In this document: positions 54,534 to 63,816 of the stretch, piece by piece | Numbering within the stretch: position 1 is the stretch's first letter | How the letters are laid out: each line of letters starts with the position of its first letter | From: Celeribacter sp. PS-C1 | Lineage (GTDB): Bacteria > Pseudomonadota > Alphaproteobacteria > Rhodobacterales > Rhodobacteraceae | Reading direction: 5' to 3' | DNA: 64,000 nt | NCBI RefSeq assembly: GCF_019429625.1 | Contig: NZ_JAHXRW010000014.1 | Span: forward strand, 19,243 to 83,242 | Notes under the pieces: generated by a model | Told to the model about the DNA's origin: nothing | The model's input: only the letters and a program-made list of their open reading frames with translations | Database searches by the model: none | Made by a program: the position numbers and the translations under genes

Positions 54534-54571
54534 GTTGTGCGTCCCTCTCCCTAAAGGTTGCCCATTCGGGC

Positions 54572-55153
54572 TTAATTCAAACTCGTTCCCGAAGATGTAT
54601 CCGTCTCCAATGCGGCATAATCCTCAGGCAACTCAGTTTCATGGAATGTGTAAGACAGGGTGATGCGATGGATATATTTCGCATCTCTGTCGGTGGTGAT
54701 CTCGGGATCGACGTAGAAGGTCACGGGCATCAGCACGCGCTCCCCCGGTTTCAGCACCTGTTCGGTGAAACAGAAACAGTCGATTTTGGTGAAAAAGCCG
54801 CCGGCCTCGAAGGGCGCGACATTGTAGGACGCCGTGCCCGCGACCACACGGTCGGTCGGATTGTAGGCCTCATAAAACGCCAGCCCTGTCTCACCGATCC
54901 GGACCTCCATCGTGTTTTCCACGGGCTTGAACTCCCACGGCATCGACGGATCAGTGTTGGCGTCAAAGCGAATTTTGATGGTCTCGTCCAGAATGGTGTC
55001 CGAAGCGCCGGAGGCCACGTCCGTGGTGCCACCAAAGCCCGTCACCGCGCAGAACCAGCTGTAGAACGGCACGGACGCCCAAGCCAGACCGCCCATGAGG
55101 AAAACGACCCCCACGAGTTGCACTACGGTCTTCTTCGGGCTGCGGTTGGCCAT
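54572..55153 (-). CDS. ctaG: Cytochrome c oxidase assembly protein CtaG/Cox11
   Basis: 193 residues: an N-terminal membrane helix ([20 protein letters not shown]) and a periplasmic Ig-like domain. The copper-binding Cys pair is in [10 protein letters not shown]. Delivers copper to the CuB site of oxidase subunit I. Its start overlaps the stop of the small membrane gene by one base (TGATG). Confidence 0.95.
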   Translation of the reverse strand: MANRSPKKTVVQLVGVVFLMGGLAWASVPFYSWFCAVTGFGGTTDVASGASDTILDETIKIRFDANTDPSMPWEFKPVENTMEVRIGETGLAFYEAYNPTDRVVAGTASYNVAPFEAGGFFTKIDCFCFTEQVLKPGERVLMPVTFYVDPEITTDRDAKYIHRITLSYTFHETELPEDYAALETDTSSGTSLN

Positions 55154-55314
55154 CAGTTCTGCGCCTCCTGAGCGGCGATCGACGGGTCCAGAACGGTCAC
55201 TTTGACCACGGTCAGACCGAGCAAAAGCAAAACGAAGGCGCCCAGCGCCAGCCCAAGTCCCACATTGCGGGAACGGCGGCGTGTGTGCATGTCATGGAGT
55301 TTGGTGATCGCCAT
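55153..55314 (-). CDS. Small single-helix membrane protein of the cta operon
   Basis: 53 residues from Met 55314 (MAITKLHDMHTRRRSRNVGL). A basic N-terminus is followed by one hydrophobic helix (LGLALGAFVLLLLGLTVVKV). It sits between ctaB and ctaG, two bases after ctaB-side bases and overlapping ctaG, so it is certainly in the operon. Small proteins of this type are common at this place in alphaproteobacteria and may take part in oxidase assembly; no defined function. Confidence 0.85.
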   Translation of the reverse strand: MAITKLHDMHTRRRSRNVGLGLALGAFVLLLLGLTVVKVTVLDPSIAAQEAQN

Positions 55315-55315
55315 C

Positions 55316-56254
55316 TTAGAACGGGCCTCCAATGCCATAGGCAAAGAGTGCCTTGTCGGCCATCAACGCCATGAAATGCAGGAAGGTGTAGGCCAGCGAC
55401 AGTTTGAAGAACGCGCGCTCGGCCTTGTAGTTGTCGGCCTCGGCCTCTTCCTCATTGCGACGCCAAAGCACCACGGCCCCGCGCAGGAAGGCGGCGTTCA
55501 TCACCACGGCGACGACCAGATAGCTCCAGCCTGCCAGAGGTGTGGCGAACATCGCGGCGGCAAAACCGGCGAGCAAGATGGTGTAGACGAGTATGTGATT
55601 ACGGGTCGAGCGTTTGCCGTGGGTCACGGTCAGCATCGGCACCTTCGCTTTGTCGTAATCGGCGTTCATGAACAAAGCGAGCGACCAGAAATGCGGCGGG
55701 GTCCACATGAAGATCAGCATGAACATCAAGACAGATGACAGGGTGATGTCGCCGGTCACAGCCGCCCAACCGATCATCGGAGGCAGTGCGCCAGAGGCCC
55801 CGCCGATCACGATGTTCTGCGGCGTCGCGCGTTTGAGCCACATGGTATAGACCACGGCATAGAAGAATATCGTGAAGGCCAACAGAGCGGCCGCGACCCA
55901 GTTGGTCGCCAGATAGAGCATCACGACGGAAAAGGCCGAGAGCGTCAGACCAAAACCAAGCGCCTCGCCACGGGTCACCTTGCCCGACGGGATCGGACGC
56001 GACTTGGTGCGTTTCATCACCATATCGATATCGCTGTCATACCACATGTTCAGCGCCCCAGAGGCGCCACCACCGATGGCGATGCAGAGAATAGCGAAGA
56101 AACCAAGGAAGGGATGGATGCCACCCGGCGCCACGATCAGACCCGCAAAAGCGGTGAAGACGACGAGAGACATGACGCGCGGCTTCAACAGGGCGAAATA
56201 ATCGCCAAAGCCCGCTTCATGATTGTCATCCAATACGATCGTCGCGTCAGTCAT
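55316..56254 (-). CDS. ctaB: Protoheme IX farnesyltransferase (heme O synthase)
   Basis: 312 residues with about nine membrane helices. UbiA-type prenyltransferase: the first Asp-rich motif NMWYDSDIDMVMKRTKSRP, and a second around ALFMNADYDKAKVPM. Converts heme B to heme O with farnesyl diphosphate, needed for heme A of aa3 oxidase. Operonic with ctaC upstream and the small membrane gene downstream. Confidence 0.96.
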   Translation of the reverse strand: MTDATIVLDDNHEAGFGDYFALLKPRVMSLVVFTAFAGLIVAPGGIHPFLGFFAILCIAIGGGASGALNMWYDSDIDMVMKRTKSRPIPSGKVTRGEALGFGLTLSAFSVVMLYLATNWVAAALLAFTIFFYAVVYTMWLKRATPQNIVIGGASGALPPMIGWAAVTGDITLSSVLMFMLIFMWTPPHFWSLALFMNADYDKAKVPMLTVTHGKRSTRNHILVYTILLAGFAAAMFATPLAGWSYLVVAVVMNAAFLRGAVVLWRRNEEEAEADNYKAERAFFKLSLAYTFLHFMALMADKALFAYGIGGPF

Positions 56255-56323
56255 CGCGTCACTTCCAGTTATGCGTATGCCCCCCGGGTGGGCTTTGTGC
56301 CTCTTATCGGGGGGCCGTGCGTG

Positions 56324-56351
56324 GGCAAAAAGTGGGGCGGTTGATCCGCCC
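56324..56351 (-). terminator. Attenuating terminator after ctaC
   Basis: On the minus strand GGGCGG-ATCAA-CCGCCC (56351-56335) is followed by CCACTTTTTG. It lies between ctaC and ctaB and could lower expression of the downstream assembly genes relative to the structural subunit. Confidence 0.5.
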
Positions 56352-56362
56352 TCACCCGAAAA

Positions 56363-57307
56363 TTAGTCGGCAGAGGCCAGGCGGATGTTGCTCGGCGCGG
56401 TGTCGTTGGAGGCGTAAAGGTCCTTCGCCTCCAGAAGCCAGGCGTCATATTCGTCCTGCTCCACCACCTGCACGGTGATCGGCATATAGGCGTGGTCCTT
56501 GCCGCAAAGTTCCGAACACTGACCAAAGAAGGTGCCGGTTTTCTCCGCTTTGAACCAAAGCTCTGCCACACGCCCCGGAACGGCATCCTGTTTCACGCCA
56601 AAGGCCGGGATTGTCCAGCTGTGGATCACATCCGCGCCGGTCACACCCATCACAATCGTCTTACCAACCGGCACGACAACCTTGGTGTCGGTCGCCAGAA
56701 GGAACTGATCCTCAGTGTAGCCCGCTTTGACCAGTTTTGCACGCATCGCGTCGTTCAGCACATAGCTGCGACCGCCCGCGGCGATGTCCTCATCGGTCAT
56801 GTTCGCCGGATGGCCCAGAAGGTAGCTGTCAAAGGAGAAACCTTCGTCGACATATTCATAGCCCCAGAACCACTGATAGCCGGTCACCTTGATGTAGATG
56901 TCGCCATCCGGGATTTCCTGTTGCTTGAACAGAACCGGAAGCGAAAACGCCCCGATGACCACAAGGATCAGAATCGGCACGATGGTCCAAGCGACTTCGA
57001 TCGGCGTGTTGTGGGTGAAGGTGGCGGGCGTCTTGTTGACCTTGCGGTTGTAACGCACGATCACCCAGAGGATGAGTGCCGCCACGAAGGCCACGATCAC
57101 CGTGATGATCACCAAAAGCATGTGATCGAGACCTTGAAGGTCACGGGCAAGCTCGGTCGCCGGCGCCTGAAAGCCCATCTTGCCGGGTTCGGGCGCGCCC
57201 AACAGCTCGCCGTCCTGCGCCCAGGCGCCCGTCGCGGCGCTCAAGGCCCCGGACACAGTTGCAAAAAGAGTGGCCGCCCGAGCGGACCCGAAAGATTTTA
57301 TGCGCAT
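56363..57307 (-). CDS. ctaC: Cytochrome c oxidase subunit II
   Basis: 314 residues from Met 57307: signal-like start (about 1-30), two membrane helices (LLVIITVIVAFVAALILWVI and VAWTIVPILILVVIGAFSLP) and the periplasmic cupredoxin with the CuA ligands VIHSW and GQCSELCGKDHAYMP. Accepts electrons from cytochrome c. First gene of the cta cluster; its promoter region is shared with tldD and holds an FNR box. Confidence 0.97.
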   Translation of the reverse strand: MRIKSFGSARAATLFATVSGALSAATGAWAQDGELLGAPEPGKMGFQAPATELARDLQGLDHMLLVIITVIVAFVAALILWVIVRYNRKVNKTPATFTHNTPIEVAWTIVPILILVVIGAFSLPVLFKQQEIPDGDIYIKVTGYQWFWGYEYVDEGFSFDSYLLGHPANMTDEDIAAGGRSYVLNDAMRAKLVKAGYTEDQFLLATDTKVVVPVGKTIVMGVTGADVIHSWTIPAFGVKQDAVPGRVAELWFKAEKTGTFFGQCSELCGKDHAYMPITVQVVEQDEYDAWLLEAKDLYASNDTAPSNIRLASAD

Positions 57308-57450
57308 AGTCTCTTCCCTAGGTTGCAATCAGGGTTGGCTCCCCGACGGCTGCCCCGGTCTTCCGGGTGCATTTTCATTTGAGTCTGCCCTAACAAAAAC
57401 CATATTAGGCGTGATGGGACAAGAATTCCCCATCGTTTTGAGCCGCTTTT

Positions 57451-57464
57451 TTGATCTAGATCAA
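57451..57464. promoter_or_regulatory. Perfect FNR/FnrL box
   Basis: TTGATCTAGATCAA matches the FNR consensus TTGAT-N4-ATCAA in full symmetry. It lies 20 bases before the tldD start and about 145 bases upstream of ctaC, so it could repress tldD and act on ctaC in response to oxygen. FnrL is known to control aa3 oxidase in Rhodobacter relatives. Confidence 0.75.
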
Positions 57465-57483
57465 GCCCAAAGGGAGAAAATCT

Positions 57484-58905
57484 GTGAATTCGAGACGTTT
57501 TGACCCATTTACAAATGCGATCGAATTGGAAAGCTCCCTCGCAATCCTGCGCGATGCGGTTGCAGGCGCCGATGACGGCGAACTTTTCCTCGAACGCCGC
57601 ACCTCTGAAGGTCTGGTTTTGGACGACGGACGGATTCGCACCGCCTCCTATGACGCCTCCGAAGGATTCGGCCTGCGCGCCGTGCGTGGCGAGACGGCGG
57701 GCTATGCCCATTCCACCGAGATTTCCGAACAGGCCATCCGCCGCGCCGCCGAGACCGCCCGTCTCGCCGTTGGCGCGGGCGGCGGCACGCTGGCCGAGGC
57801 GCCGCGGGCCACGAATGTGCATCTTTATACCGACGAAAACCCGCTCGAAGGCGCGGCCTTTGAGGTCAAGATCGACACGCTAAAAGAGATCGACGACTAC
57901 CTGCGGGGCCTCGATTCCCGCGTTGTGCAGGTCACCGCCTCGCTGGCTGCCTCTCACCAAGAAGTCTACATTCTGCGCCCCGAAGGCGGGCTGACCTTCG
58001 ACATCCGCCCGATGGCGCGGCTGTCGATTGCGGTCATCGTCGAACAGAACGGTCGGCGCGAAAGCGGTTCGGCGGGGGGCGGCGGGCGCTTTGGTCTCAC
58101 CGGCCTCATCGCGCCCGACCACTGGCAAGGCGTGGCGCGCGAAGCGCTCCGCATCGCCGTGGTAAACCTCGACGCCGTCCCCGCCCCTGCGGGCGTGATG
58201 GACGTGGCACTTGGGCCGGGCTGGCCGGGCGTGTTGCTGCACGAAGCTGTCGGCCACGGGCTTGAGGGCGATTTCAACCGCAAGAAAACCTCCGCCTTCG
58301 CCGGTCTGATGGGCCAACAGGTCGCAGCCAAGGGCGTCACCGTGTTGGACGACGGCACGATCCCGGATCGGCGCGGGTCAATCTCTGTGGATGATGAGGG
58401 CACGCCTTCCGAGAAAACCACCCTCATCGAGGACGGCATTCTCGTCGGCTATATGCAGGACCGCCAGAACGCGCGTCTCATGGGCGTGCCCCCCACCGGC
58501 AACGGGCGGCGCGAAAGCTATGCCCACGCGCCGATGCCGCGCATGACCAACACTTATATGTTGGGCAGCGATGCGGCGCCGGACGAGATTCTCGCCGATA
58601 TGAAAAACGGCATCTATGCCGTGGGCTTTTCCGGCGGGCAGGTCGACATCACCAACGGCAAATTCGTGTTCAACTGCACCGAGGCCTACCGTGTCGAGAA
58701 TGGCCGCGTCGGAGCGCCGGTGAAAGGTGCCACTTTGATCGGGGATGGCGCCACAGCGATGAAACAGATCCGCGCGGTCGGCAATGACATGGCACTCGAT
58801 CCCGGCGTCGGCAATTGCGGCAAACAAGGTCAATGGGTGCCGGTGGGCGTGGGCCAACCGACTTTGCTGATCGGCGGGCTGACCGTTGGAGGCTCTGCGG
58901 CCTAA
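57484..58905 (+). CDS. tldD: Metalloprotease TldD
   Basis: 473 residues. Zinc protease of the TldD/TldE (PmbA) pair that trims peptides and handles modified peptide products. Metal site LLHEAVGHGLEGDFNRKK, with the HExxxH pattern, near residue 257. GTG start at 57484 follows AAAGGGAG. Partner tldE is not in the window. Transcribed away from ctaC. Confidence 0.95.
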   Translation: MNSRRFDPFTNAIELESSLAILRDAVAGADDGELFLERRTSEGLVLDDGRIRTASYDASEGFGLRAVRGETAGYAHSTEISEQAIRRAAETARLAVGAGGGTLAEAPRATNVHLYTDENPLEGAAFEVKIDTLKEIDDYLRGLDSRVVQVTASLAASHQEVYILRPEGGLTFDIRPMARLSIAVIVEQNGRRESGSAGGGGRFGLTGLIAPDHWQGVAREALRIAVVNLDAVPAPAGVMDVALGPGWPGVLLHEAVGHGLEGDFNRKKTSAFAGLMGQQVAAKGVTVLDDGTIPDRRGSISVDDEGTPSEKTTLIEDGILVGYMQDRQNARLMGVPPTGNGRRESYAHAPMPRMTNTYMLGSDAAPDEILADMKNGIYAVGFSGGQVDITNGKFVFNCTEAYRVENGRVGAPVKGATLIGDGATAMKQIRAVGNDMALDPGVGNCGKQGQWVPVGVGQPTLLIGGLTVGGSAA

Positions 58906-58954
58906 GGGCTTCGAAGGACCATTCTACCCCTATTTCGTATTCTCCGTGATCAAC

Positions 58955-58989
58955 AAAGCGGCCCGAGACCTATTTCTCAGGGCCGCTTT
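58955..58989 (+). terminator. Terminator after tldD
   Basis: AAAGCGGCCC (58955-58964) pairs with GGGCCGCTTT (58980-58989), with a 15-base loop. Confidence 0.75.
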
Positions 58990-59099
58990 CGCATGTGACG
59001 GAGCAAGGTCGGTAAATATTCCGGCAAAAAATCGCCTCGCACTTGGCTAAAATCCAATCTTTCCGATTTGTAGTAACGCCTCATTAACCATTTTGCGCG

Positions 59100-60284
59100 A
59101 TGTTGAGGGAGCAAGAGACGGAGAGAGTTGGTCCATTGGAGTTCATCCCTTCCCACCACCCCCTCACCCCACCCCACACCGTGGAAGATCGGGCCAATTG
59201 GCTCCGGCTCTTGCGCTCCAGGCGCGTCGGCGTCAGCACCTTTTATCGGCTTTTGAGTGAACATGGCGATGCGCAGACGGCCCTTGAGGTCCTGCCGGAC
59301 ATTGCCCGTCAGGCCGGAGTGTCGGACTATCAAATTTGCCCTCACGGCGTGATCGACGCTGAGTTGCGCGCAGGCCGCAAAGATGGCGCGCGGCTGATCC
59401 TGCGTTCCGATCCCGACTACCCGCCGCTTTTGGCCCTCATCGACGACGCCCCGCCTGCGATCTGGGTCAAGGGTAATCTGTCGCTGTTCGAACGTCCCAC
59501 ATTGGCCATCGTCGGCGCCCGAAATGCGTCGTCTTTGGGACATCGCTTCACACGGACTTTGGCGCGTGAGCTGGGTGAGGAAGGCTTCGCCATCGCCTCT
59601 GGCCTTGCACGCGGCATCGACGCCACCGCGCATGAGGCGGCTTTGGACAGCGGCACCCTGGCCGTTCTCGCGGGCGGCCTTGATGAGATTTACCCGACTG
59701 AGAACACGGCGCTCTATCACAGCATCGCAGAGAGCGGCCTGTTGATCTCCGAGCAACCCTTTGGGATGAAGCCCTTTGCCCGGCATTTCCCCATGCGCAA
59801 CCGCATCGTCTCCGGCCTGTCGCGCGCCACCATCGTGATCGAGGCTGCCGCACGCTCCGGTTCTTTGTTGACCGCAGGCAACGCTCTCGATCAGGGGCGC
59901 GAGGTCATGGCGGTGCCGGGACATCCCTTCGATGCGCGCTCAGCGGGCTGCAATATCCTTCTGCGTGACGGGGCAACACTCATTCGTGGCGCGCGCGATG
60001 TCATGGACACGCTGGCCGCCGCATCGCCCTTGGCACAGACCGCGATGGAAACGCCAGAGCACGCGATCCCCGTGCCAGAGGCCCCCGCCGAAATGCGCAG
60101 CCTCAGCGATCACGCTGCCCTTCACACTGAGATTCTCGCCCGTCTCGCCGGCTCTCCGCTGCCCGAGGACGATTTGATCCGCGATCTCGGCGTGACGGCG
60201 GATCGCGCCAGCGCGGAAATCCTCAACCTCGAACTCGACGGCCGCATCGCCCGCAAACCCGGCGGGATGCTGGCGCTTGGGTAG
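59100..60284 (+). CDS. dprA: DNA processing protein DprA
   Basis: 394 residues. Rossmann-like DprA domain (about 120-310): AIVGARNASSLGHRFTRTLA, IASGLARGIDATAHEAAL, VLAGGLDEIYP, RNRIVSGLSRATIVIEAA and GREVMAVPGHPFD. A C-terminal winged helix (about 340-394) follows. Loads RecA on incoming single-stranded DNA in natural transformation; also widely conserved in non-competent species. Stands upstream of topA, a common alphaproteobacterial order. Confidence 0.95.
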   Translation: MLREQETERVGPLEFIPSHHPLTPPHTVEDRANWLRLLRSRRVGVSTFYRLLSEHGDAQTALEVLPDIARQAGVSDYQICPHGVIDAELRAGRKDGARLILRSDPDYPPLLALIDDAPPAIWVKGNLSLFERPTLAIVGARNASSLGHRFTRTLARELGEEGFAIASGLARGIDATAHEAALDSGTLAVLAGGLDEIYPTENTALYHSIAESGLLISEQPFGMKPFARHFPMRNRIVSGLSRATIVIEAAARSGSLLTAGNALDQGREVMAVPGHPFDARSAGCNILLRDGATLIRGARDVMDTLAAASPLAQTAMETPEHAIPVPEAPAEMRSLSDHAALHTEILARLAGSPLPEDDLIRDLGVTADRASAEILNLELDGRIARKPGGMLALG

Positions 60285-60293
60285 GGAATGGGG

Positions 60294-60749
60294 TCAGTTC
60301 AGCGGGCAATAGTCGAACAAAAGCTGCGAAAAAACGGCACAGTACGGCTCGCTCGCGAACCAGACATCCGTCGCGCCAATGCTTTGATCCACCACGGACC
60401 ACTGATCACCCTCGCGGATCAGAAAGGCGATCACGTCAATGCCGCCGACCTCTTCGTAGTAAGAGGCATCATCGCCCCAATAGCGCACGATGGGCGCCTC
60501 GCGGATGTCGATCCGTGCCCCGCCCGGACGCTGTGGCGCGAGGCTGGCGAAAGCCTGCTCCCCCGTTGAGCGCAGCTCATAGACGACAAACTCCACCGGC
60601 GCGCCCAGACGCCATTCGATCACGGGGCGCAGCGCATTCATGATCTGGCTGCGTTCCAGACTCCCGCGTGCAGGTTCATGCCAGCTTTGGGCCAACACCG
60701 AGACGGGCAAGACAAAGCATAAAACGACAGAGAAAATGAGGGCACGCAT
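60294..60749 (-). CDS. Hypothetical exported protein
   Basis: 151 residues from Met 60749 (MRALIFSVVLCFVLPVSVLA, signal peptide). Mature part has PVIEWRLGAPVEFVVYELRS and VGGIDVIAFLIREGDQWSVV, with two Cys near the end. No family recognised. Convergent with dprA, ten bases between stops. Confidence 0.7.
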   Translation of the reverse strand: MRALIFSVVLCFVLPVSVLAQSWHEPARGSLERSQIMNALRPVIEWRLGAPVEFVVYELRSTGEQAFASLAPQRPGGARIDIREAPIVRYWGDDASYYEEVGGIDVIAFLIREGDQWSVVDQSIGATDVWFASEPYCAVFSQLLFDYCPLN

Positions 60750-60913
60750 GGAAATCTCCGCAACTTGGAACACCGGGACAATTCATCGCAACTCTTTCGA
60801 AAACCCATGCTCATTGGAACAATAATCTGTGCAGTCCATTGACATTTCTCATAGCCTGCCCCCATTTTCCGCCGCCATAAGCCCCAGTCATCCGAGAATC
60901 TTAAGGACCGTCC

Positions 60914-63553
60914 ATGCCAGTTGTTGTTGTCGAATCCCCCGCCAAGGCCAAAACGATCAACAAATACCTCGGCAAGGATTACACGGTGCTGGCCTCCTAC
61001 GGGCACGTTCGCGACTTGCCGCCCAAGGATGGCTCGGTCGATCCGGACAACGATTTCGACATGACCTGGGAAGTGGGTGCCGACAGTCGCAAGCACGTCA
61101 AAGCCATCGCAGATGCGCTCAAAGACGATGACGAACTGATCCTCGCGACCGACCCCGATCGCGAGGGCGAAGCAATCTCGTGGCACCTACAGGAAGCGCT
61201 GACCAAACGCCGGGCGATCAAGAAATCGACCGCCGTGTCGCGCGTGACCTTCAATGCCATCACCAAGCCCGCCATTTTGGAAGCAATGAAGAGTCCGCGC
61301 CAAGTGGACGTGCCGCTGGTCGACGCCTATCTGGCGCGCCGGGCTTTGGACTATCTTGTGGGTTTCAATCTTTCGCCGGTTCTGTGGCGCAAACTGCCGG
61401 GCGCGCGCTCTGCGGGCCGTGTGCAATCGGTGTGCCTGCGTCTGATCGTCGAGCGCGAGATGGAGATCGAGGCCTTCAACCCGCAAGAATACTGGTCGGT
61501 GAAGGCGATGCTCGAGACGCCGCGCGGGCAGAGTTTCGAGGCACGTCTCACGCAGCTGTCCGGCAAGAAACTCGACAAATTCGATCTGAAAGACCGGATG
61601 AGCGCCGAAATGGCCGTGCAGGCCGTGTCCTCGCGTGCGCTCAAAGTTGCGTCCGTAGAGGCCAAACCCGGCTCCCGCAACCCGTCGGCGCCCTTCATGA
61701 CCTCAACGCTTCAACAAGAAGCCAGCCGCAAGTTCGGCATGGGCGCGCGTCAGACCATGAACGCGGCGCAGCGGCTCTATGAAGCGGGTCTGATCACCTA
61801 CATGCGGACCGACGGCATCGACATGGCGCCCGAAGCCGTTGCGCAGGCGCGCGACGCGATCAAGGATCGCTATGGCGACAAATACGTGCCGTCCTCGCCT
61901 CGCATTTACAAAAACAAAGCGAAAAACGCGCAGGAAGCTCACGAATGTATCCGCCCGACAGATATGTTCGCCGCCCCCGACAAGGTGAACCTGACCGACA
62001 GCGACCAGCGCAAACTCTATGACCTGATCTGGAAGCGCACGATCGCCTGTCAGATGGAAGGCGCGAAACTCGAGCGCACCACGGTCGACATCATGTCGGA
62101 CGACCAAGAGGTCGTGCTGCGCGCCACCGGTCAGGTCGTGGTCTTCGACGGCTTCATGGCGGTTTACACCGAGGGCCGCGACGATGTGGATGAGGATGAC
62201 GAAGGCCGCCTGCCGCAGATCATGCAGGGCGAGGCTCTGAAGAAAGTCGCGGGTGCTCTGAAAGCCGAAGCCTCGGAGAAAGAGGCCGTGTTGGGCGCGG
62301 AAGACGCCGTTCTGGGGCTTCAACACCACACCAACCCGCCGCCGCGCTACACCGAAGCGACCTTGGTGAAGCGGATGGAGGAGCTGGGCATCGGGCGTCC
62401 GTCCACATATGCCTCAGTGCTCTCGACCATCGTCGACCGCGAATATGTCCGCAAGGAACAGAACCGCCTGATCCCCGAGGACAAGGGCCGGATCGTCACG
62501 ATCTTCCTGATGAATTTCTTCCGCAAATATGTGGGCTATGAATTCACCGCCAATTTGGAGGAGGAACTCGACGAAATTTCAGCGGGGGACTTGGACTATA
62601 AGGAAGTTCTGGCGAAATTCTGGCGCGATTTCCATGCGGCCATCGCGGAGACCTCTGACCTGCGCATCTCCGAAGTGCTTGATAAACTTGACGAAGCCTT
62701 GGCTCCCCAGCTTTATCCGCCGCGCGAAGATGGCACTGATCCGCGCGTCTGTCCGAAATGCGGGCAAGGTTCTCTGCACCTCAAAACCTCGCGCACAGGC
62801 GGCTTTGTCGGCTGTTCGAACTACCCCGAGTGCACCTATACGCGTCCCATTGCAGGCGAAGGCGCCGAGGGCGATGAGCGGCTTTTGGGCGAGGATGCGG
62901 GTGACGAGATTTGGCTGAAATCTGGCCGTTTCGGTCCCTATGTCCAGCGCGGCGAACCGACGCCGGAGAACAAGAAACCGCCGCGGGCATCGCTGCCGAA
63001 GGGCTGGTCGAAGGACGACATGGACCTTGAGAAAGCGCTCACGCTTCTGTCCCTGCCCCGCGAGATCGGCGAGCACCCGGAGGGCGGCATGATCAAGGCC
63101 AACTTTGGCCGCTTCGGGCCGTACCTCATGCACCAGCTGCCCGACGAGGCAAAGCCGGTCTATGCCAACCTCAAGGACCCGAACGACGTGTTTGAATGCG
63201 GCATGAACCGCGCGGTGGAACTGATCACCGACAAGCGCAACAATCCGGGACGCGGGCGCTCTGCCGCAGCGAAACCGCTCAAGGAGCTGGGCGATCACCC
63301 CGATGGCGGGCCGGTGCAGGTCATGGAAGGCCGCTATGGCCCCTATGTGAAATGGGAAAAGGTCAACGCGACGCTGCCGAAGGACGTCAAACCCGAAGAC
63401 CTGACTATGGAACAGGCGGTCGAGTTGATCGCGGAAAAGGCGGCGAAGAGCGGCAAGAAAGCCCCAGCAAAGAAAAAGGCGGCGCCGAAGAAGGCGGCGG
63501 CCAAAAAACCTGCCGCAAAGAAAGCTCCGGCGAAGAAGAAAGCCGCCGAGTAA
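60914..63553 (+). CDS. topA: DNA topoisomerase I
   Basis: 879 residues. Toprim motif starts VVVVESPAKAKTINKYLG, with TDPDREGEA binding metal. Active-site Tyr at about residue 296 in LITYMRTDG. A C-terminal zinc-ribbon (CPKCGQGSLHLK, then GCSNYPEC) is followed by basic repeats and a Lys/Ala/Pro-rich tail (last about 35 residues) that binds DNA. Relaxes negative supercoils. Complete length for the alphaproteobacterial form. Confidence 0.97.
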   Translation: MPVVVVESPAKAKTINKYLGKDYTVLASYGHVRDLPPKDGSVDPDNDFDMTWEVGADSRKHVKAIADALKDDDELILATDPDREGEAISWHLQEALTKRRAIKKSTAVSRVTFNAITKPAILEAMKSPRQVDVPLVDAYLARRALDYLVGFNLSPVLWRKLPGARSAGRVQSVCLRLIVEREMEIEAFNPQEYWSVKAMLETPRGQSFEARLTQLSGKKLDKFDLKDRMSAEMAVQAVSSRALKVASVEAKPGSRNPSAPFMTSTLQQEASRKFGMGARQTMNAAQRLYEAGLITYMRTDGIDMAPEAVAQARDAIKDRYGDKYVPSSPRIYKNKAKNAQEAHECIRPTDMFAAPDKVNLTDSDQRKLYDLIWKRTIACQMEGAKLERTTVDIMSDDQEVVLRATGQVVVFDGFMAVYTEGRDDVDEDDEGRLPQIMQGEALKKVAGALKAEASEKEAVLGAEDAVLGLQHHTNPPPRYTEATLVKRMEELGIGRPSTYASVLSTIVDREYVRKEQNRLIPEDKGRIVTIFLMNFFRKYVGYEFTANLEEELDEISAGDLDYKEVLAKFWRDFHAAIAETSDLRISEVLDKLDEALAPQLYPPREDGTDPRVCPKCGQGSLHLKTSRTGGFVGCSNYPECTYTRPIAGEGAEGDERLLGEDAGDEIWLKSGRFGPYVQRGEPTPENKKPPRASLPKGWSKDDMDLEKALTLLSLPREIGEHPEGGMIKANFGRFGPYLMHQLPDEAKPVYANLKDPNDVFECGMNRAVELITDKRNNPGRGRSAAAKPLKELGDHPDGGPVQVMEGRYGPYVKWEKVNATLPKDVKPEDLTMEQAVELIAEKAAKSGKKAPAKKKAAPKKAAAKKPAAKKAPAKKKAAE

Positions 63554-63578
63554 AGGCAGAGATCCATCAGAGCAAACG

Positions 63579-63606
63579 AAGGGCGTCCAGTGAGGCGCCC
63601 TTTTTC
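63579..63606 (+). terminator. Terminator after topA
   Basis: AAGGGCG (63579-63585) pairs with CGCCCTT (63596-63602), followed by TTTTCG. Confidence 0.75.
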
Positions 63607-63697
63607 GTTCAAAGCTATAGTTCAAACTGATGCGCCGAGAACCGGCGAAACACTTTTAACTTCCATTGATCCATGCCTCAGGCACACGCATATATTG

Positions 63698-63712
63698 GTT
63701 CGCATCGCGAAC
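63698..63712. promoter_or_regulatory. IclR-type palindrome upstream of scoA
   Basis: GTTCGC-ATC-GCGAAC, exact 6-bp arms, about 105 bases before the scoA start. IclR-family regulators bind GTTCG-type palindromes of this size. The regulator gene is not in the window. Confidence 0.45.
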
Positions 63713-63816
63713 AAAATGAGCAAATATCGAACCTAAATTTTGCAACGCAGCAATCAATTGACTTGATGCCCCGGAAGCCGGTTAATCAGGCAAACGGTAT
63801 TCACGGGAGGACTTAG

